Below are positions 22,029-22,722 of a DNA stretch of 22,722 bases, piece after piece (position 1 is the first letter of the stretch; each line of letters starts with the position of its first letter). A program made the position numbers and the translations under genes. Source of the DNA: CAZXNF01 sp050741255 (GTDB lineage Bacteria; Pseudomonadota; Gammaproteobacteria; Burkholderiales; SG8-41); NCBI GenBank assembly GCA_050741255.1, contig JBOIEQ010000063.1, forward strand, positions 1 through 22,722. Direction: 5' to 3'. The notes beneath the pieces are model-generated. The model was not told the origin of the DNA. It saw nothing but the letters and a program-made list of their open reading frames with translations, and made no database searches.

Positions 22029-22722
22029 CTACTCGGCGCCGAGTTTTTCGAGTACGCCGATGCGACTCTGCGCACCCGGCACGCTGAAGTTGGCGCTCCC
22101 GCGCGCCTGCGCGAGTTTCACGGCCTGGCGGTAGAACCCGAGTGCCGGTCGCGGCTGGTTCAGGTGCTCAAGCCCGACGGCCAAATTGTAGGCGTAGTCG
22201 GGATTGGCCGGCTCCAGCGTGTGCGCCTGGAAGTAGGCGGCCTGTGCGGGGGCCCACTGCTTCTGGTCTGCGTAGAGATTGCCCAGCGTGAAATACAGGT
22301 AGGCGGAAGGTTCGCGCGCGATCAGCTGTTTCAGCCGCGACTCGGCGGCCAGCGGATCGGCGACGCCCGTCACGCTCAGCAGGCCGGCCTGCGCGTAGCT
22401 GTTGCGCGGGTCGAGTTCGAGGATGCGTGCGTAATGTTTGGTCGCGAGATCGATGTTGCCCTGCTGGACGGCGACCGCGGCGAGCCCGAGCTGGGCGTCC
22501 ACGCTGCGCGGATCGCCGCGCAGCACCTGCTGGTAGCCGCGCTGGGCGGCGTCGAGGCGACCGCCTTCCAGCGACTGGTAGGCCTCAACGAGTTGGGGAT
22601 TCAGGCTCGGTCCCGCGCTGCCGCGCTGGACGCGGATGCCGCTGCGGTCGGCGGCGGTCGGTGCCGGTGCGGGTTCCTCCGCGCGCGCCGCGCGGGGCGT
22701 CGCGCCCGCGGCAGCCACCGCC
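22029..22722 (-). CDS. TPR protein, MshN-like, 5' end beyond the window
   Basis: Only the C-terminal 230 or so residues are present; the frame is open to the right edge with no clear start. A Pro/Ala-rich linker (PAPAPTAADRSG) is followed by tandem tetratricopeptide repeats: AYQSLEGGRLDAAQRGYQQV, GLAAVAVQQGNIDLATKHYA, LGNLYADQKQWAPAQAAYFQ, and YNLAVGLEHLNQPRPALGFY. In MSHA loci MshN is a TPR protein encoded just before mshE, which is the position here (70 bases before it). MshN normally has an N-terminal membrane segment, which would be outside the window. A general TPR scaffold is the alternative. Confidence 0.78.
   Translation of the reverse strand, partial: AVAAAGATPRAARAEEPAPAPTAADRSGIRVQRGSAGPSLNPQLVEAYQSLEGGRLDAAQRGYQQVLRGDPRSVDAQLGLAAVAVQQGNIDLATKHYARILELDPRNSYAQAGLLSVTGVADPLAAESRLKQLIAREPSAYLYFTLGNLYADQKQWAPAQAAYFQAHTLEPANPDYAYNLAVGLEHLNQPRPALGFYRQAVKLAQARGSANFSVPGAQSRIGVLEKLGAE

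Overview
This is a GC-rich chromosomal window from a Gram-negative bacterium, most likely a betaproteobacterium. The evidence is the unbroken block kdsD-kdsC-lptC-lptA-lptB-rpoN-hpf-ptsN-hprK-rapZ. HprK lying between ptsN and rapZ is typical of Betaproteobacteria and absent from enteric bacteria. A Kef-type antiporter is divergent from kdsD. No rRNA, tRNA, CRISPR array, insertion sequence or phage gene was seen.

Region 1 (12-7737, all minus strand) is a tightly packed housekeeping operon. It begins with the last Kdo-synthesis steps (KdsD, KdsC). The lipopolysaccharide transport bridge and ATPase (LptC, LptA, LptB) follow, then sigma-54 (RpoN), ribosome hibernation factor (Hpf), nitrogen-PTS EIIA (PtsN), HPr kinase (HprK) and RapZ. 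Several neighbours overlap by 4 to 32 bases. Region 2 (7844-9811, plus) is a monovalent cation:proton antiporter with an NAD-type regulatory domain. It ends at a strong two-way terminator (9833-9864) shared with a convergent pilin gene.

Region 3 (9878-10640, minus) is a stand-alone type IV pilin-like gene with a recognisable sigma-54 promoter (-24/-12 element at 10619-10634). Region 4 (10849-14194) holds an ABC-2-type permease with no ATPase beside it, translationally coupled to a membrane-anchored protein of unknown function. Divergent from these is a multi-pass orphan sensor kinase.

Region 5 (14191 to the right edge, minus) is an MSHA-like type IV pilus / type II secretion assembly operon. 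In transcription order it encodes a TPR protein (MshN-like, cut by the window edge), an assembly ATPase with a c-di-GMP-binding type N-terminus (MshE), a platform protein (MshG), an MshI-like PilM/PilN protein, an MshJ/PilO-like protein, and an MshK/PilP-like periplasmic protein. The operon ends with two large minor-pilin-like proteins that share an unusual LPCP...LP..LG...YAV core. The secretin and major pilin of this machine are not in the window; the sigma-54-driven pilin at 9878 is a candidate subunit.

The most notable points are the paired LPCP pilins, the sigma-54 promoter on the detached pilin, the convergent genes that share one CTAG for both stop codons, and the permease/anchor/kinase group lodged between two pilus loci.
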